Assembly: GCA_000722615.1 (NCBI GenBank)
Contig: JOKI01000004.1
Coordinates: 1-64,000 of the forward strand
Reading direction: 5' to 3'
DNA length: 64,000 nt
From: Pseudorhizobium pelagicum
Lineage (GTDB): Bacteria > Pseudomonadota > Alphaproteobacteria > Rhizobiales > Rhizobiaceae
Made by a program: the position numbers and the translations under genes. The notes beneath the pieces were generated by a model that made no database searches, was not told the DNA's origin, and saw only the letters and a list, made by a program, of their open reading frames with translations. Shown here piece after piece: positions 62,933 through 64,000 of the stretch. Every line of letters begins with the position of its first letter. Position 1 is the stretch's first letter.

Positions 62933-64000
62933 TCAAGCGGCGGCGCGTTCTTCCCATACCTTGATGAGCTCGACGATCGCCGTGACCGCAACCTGCATGT
63001 CCTGAACGCTGATCCACTCCAGCGGTGAGTGATAGGCATGTCCGCCGGTGTAGATGTTGGGGCAGGGCAGGCCCATGAAGGACAGGCGTGCGCCGTCGGT
63101 GCCGCCGCGAATGGCATCGATCTTCGGCTCCAGCCCGATCAGGCGGGTCGCTTCCATGAGATTGTCCATGACTTCCGGATGCCGGTCGAGCACGCTCTTC
63201 ATGTTGCGGTATTGCTCCTTGACCTGGATGTTGCAGGTCGAGCCCGGATAGTTCTTAAGGACATCCTGCGTGATCGCCTTCAGGAGATCTTCCTTTTCGA
63301 CCAGGCCCTTCTCCTCGAAGTCCCGGATGATGAAGCTGATCCGGGCTCCTTCCATCGCGCCGCTGATGCCGACGGGATGAATGAACCCCTGCCGGCCTTC
63401 GGTCGTCTCTGGGGCCTGATCCTGCGGCAGGCGGGCGACGATGGCACTGGCGATCTTGATGGCATTCTCCATCCTGTCCTTGGCCGTGCCCGGATGGATG
63501 GCGACGCCGGCGATCTCGATGGTCACGCCGTCGGCGGAAAAATTCTCGCTCTGGATCTCGCCGAGCGTGCTGCCGTCCAGCGTATAGCCGAAGGCGGCGC
63601 CGAGCTTTTCGAGGTCCACCTTGTCGGCGCCGCGACCGATCTCCTCGTCGGTGGTGAAGAGGATCTTGATCGGGCCGTGCTTGATTTGCGGATTCGCCAG
63701 CAGGAACTGCGCCGCCGTCATGATCTCGGCGATGCCGGCCTTGTCGTCGGCGCCCAGAAGCGTCGTACCGTCGGTGGTGACGATGTCGTGGCCTATCTGG
63801 TCCTTCAGGTCCGGATGCTCGTCGACGCGGATCACGCGGCTCGTGTCACCGGTGAGCCGGATGTCGCCGCCCTGGTAGTTGCGAACGATCTGCGGCTTGA
63901 CGTTGGTGCCGGAGAAATCGGGGGCCGTGTCCATGTGGGAGCAGAAGCAGATCGCCGGGACCTGCTTCTCGGTGTTGGCCGGCAGGGTCGCATAGACATT
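62933..64000 (-). CDS. pepT: Peptidase T (5'-truncated by window edge)
   Basis: Zinc tripeptidase of the M20 family; the C-terminal 355 codons are inside the window and the start lies beyond position 64000. Metal-ligand motifs are CFCSHMDTAPD, LLGADDKAG and TTDEEIGRG, followed by the lid domain (MEGARISFIIRDFEEKG) and IRGGTDGARLSFMGLPCPNI, with final GGHAYHSPLEWI. Full-length relatives are about 410 aa, so some 55 residues are missing. It is convergent with the ATPase gene. Confidence 0.95.
   Translation of the reverse strand, partial: NVYATLPANTEKQVPAICFCSHMDTAPDFSGTNVKPQIVRNYQGGDIRLTGDTSRVIRVDEHPDLKDQIGHDIVTTDGTTLLGADDKAGIAEIMTAAQFLLANPQIKHGPIKILFTTDEEIGRGADKVDLEKLGAAFGYTLDGSTLGEIQSENFSADGVTIEIAGVAIHPGTAKDRMENAIKIASAIVARLPQDQAPETTEGRQGFIHPVGISGAMEGARISFIIRDFEEKGLVEKEDLLKAITQDVLKNYPGSTCNIQVKEQYRNMKSVLDRHPEVMDNLMEATRLIGLEPKIDAIRGGTDGARLSFMGLPCPNIYTGGHAYHSPLEWISVQDMQVAVTAIVELIKVWEERAAA

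Overview
This 64-kb window is a stretch of high-GC (about 64% by eye) alphaproteobacterial chromosome, most likely from the Hyphomicrobiales and probably Rhizobiaceae. The evidence is the aapJQMP amino-acid transporter next to metC, a circularly permuted two-piece tmRNA, an alpha-type SspB, an EipB (DUF1849) periplasmic protein, DUF3126 and DUF4169 proteins, and the hflK-hflC-degP order. Nearly all of it is ordinary housekeeping sequence with tight gene packing. I see no phage, integrase, IS element, CRISPR array or secondary-metabolite cluster.

Layout. 0.3-5.6 kb: a GlcD/DLD-type flavoprotein and a large AsmA-like protein. 5.6-7.0 kb, minus strand: a small RHH protein, a DUF4169 protein, SspB and the permuted tmRNA gene; SspB is the ClpXP adaptor for tmRNA-tagged proteins. 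7.2-12.7 kb: thyA-folA, then hflK-hflC and a DegP-like protease (membrane and envelope quality control). 12.7-17.2 kb: a GNAT and serB facing miaA, whose start codon abuts that of serB, and a HerA-like ATPase. 17.3-19.9 kb: ilvB-ilvH behind a transcription attenuator with a leader peptide rich in Ile/Leu/Val.

20-32 kb: an aldo/keto reductase, a LysE exporter, a cobalt-type nitrile hydratase with its accessory protein, a Dda/RecD-like helicase, pdxJ, several regulator/enzyme pairs (MarR-GNAT, racemase/Lrp, quinone-oxidoreductase-like/HxlR, alcohol dehydrogenase and TetR), and ilvC. 32-40 kb: a PLP aminotransferase, a small P-loop kinase of unusual composition, a ferric-iron-type ABC transporter, an endonuclease/exonuclease/phosphatase-fold protein and a PhzF-like protein. 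40.4 kb: tRNA-Lys(CTT).

40.6-46.5 kb: aapPMQJ (minus) and metC. 46.5-53.3 kb: a flavin monooxygenase, a CHCC zinc-finger protein, an alpha/beta hydrolase, cysE, DUF3126, and clpS-clpA. 53.3-64 kb: azlCD, HIT, a FemAB-like protein, GDPD and RidA, eipB, two LysE exporters, a TrmJ-type methylase, murI, a second HerA/FtsK-like ATPase and pepT, which runs off the right edge.

Themes: branched-chain amino-acid synthesis (ilvB, ilvH, ilvC), sulfur amino acids (metC, cysE), and regulated proteolysis (tmRNA, SspB, ClpS, ClpA, HflKC, DegP). The most interesting signals are regulatory RNA and DNA: the permuted tmRNA beside its adaptor gene, the ilv attenuator with an apparently leaderless leader peptide, a 14-bp hairpin that buries the ribosome-binding site of a MarR-GNAT fusion, a perfect 14-bp TetR palindrome, and a His-rich N-terminus on the nitrile hydratase alpha subunit. 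I did not find a clear novel multi-gene system.
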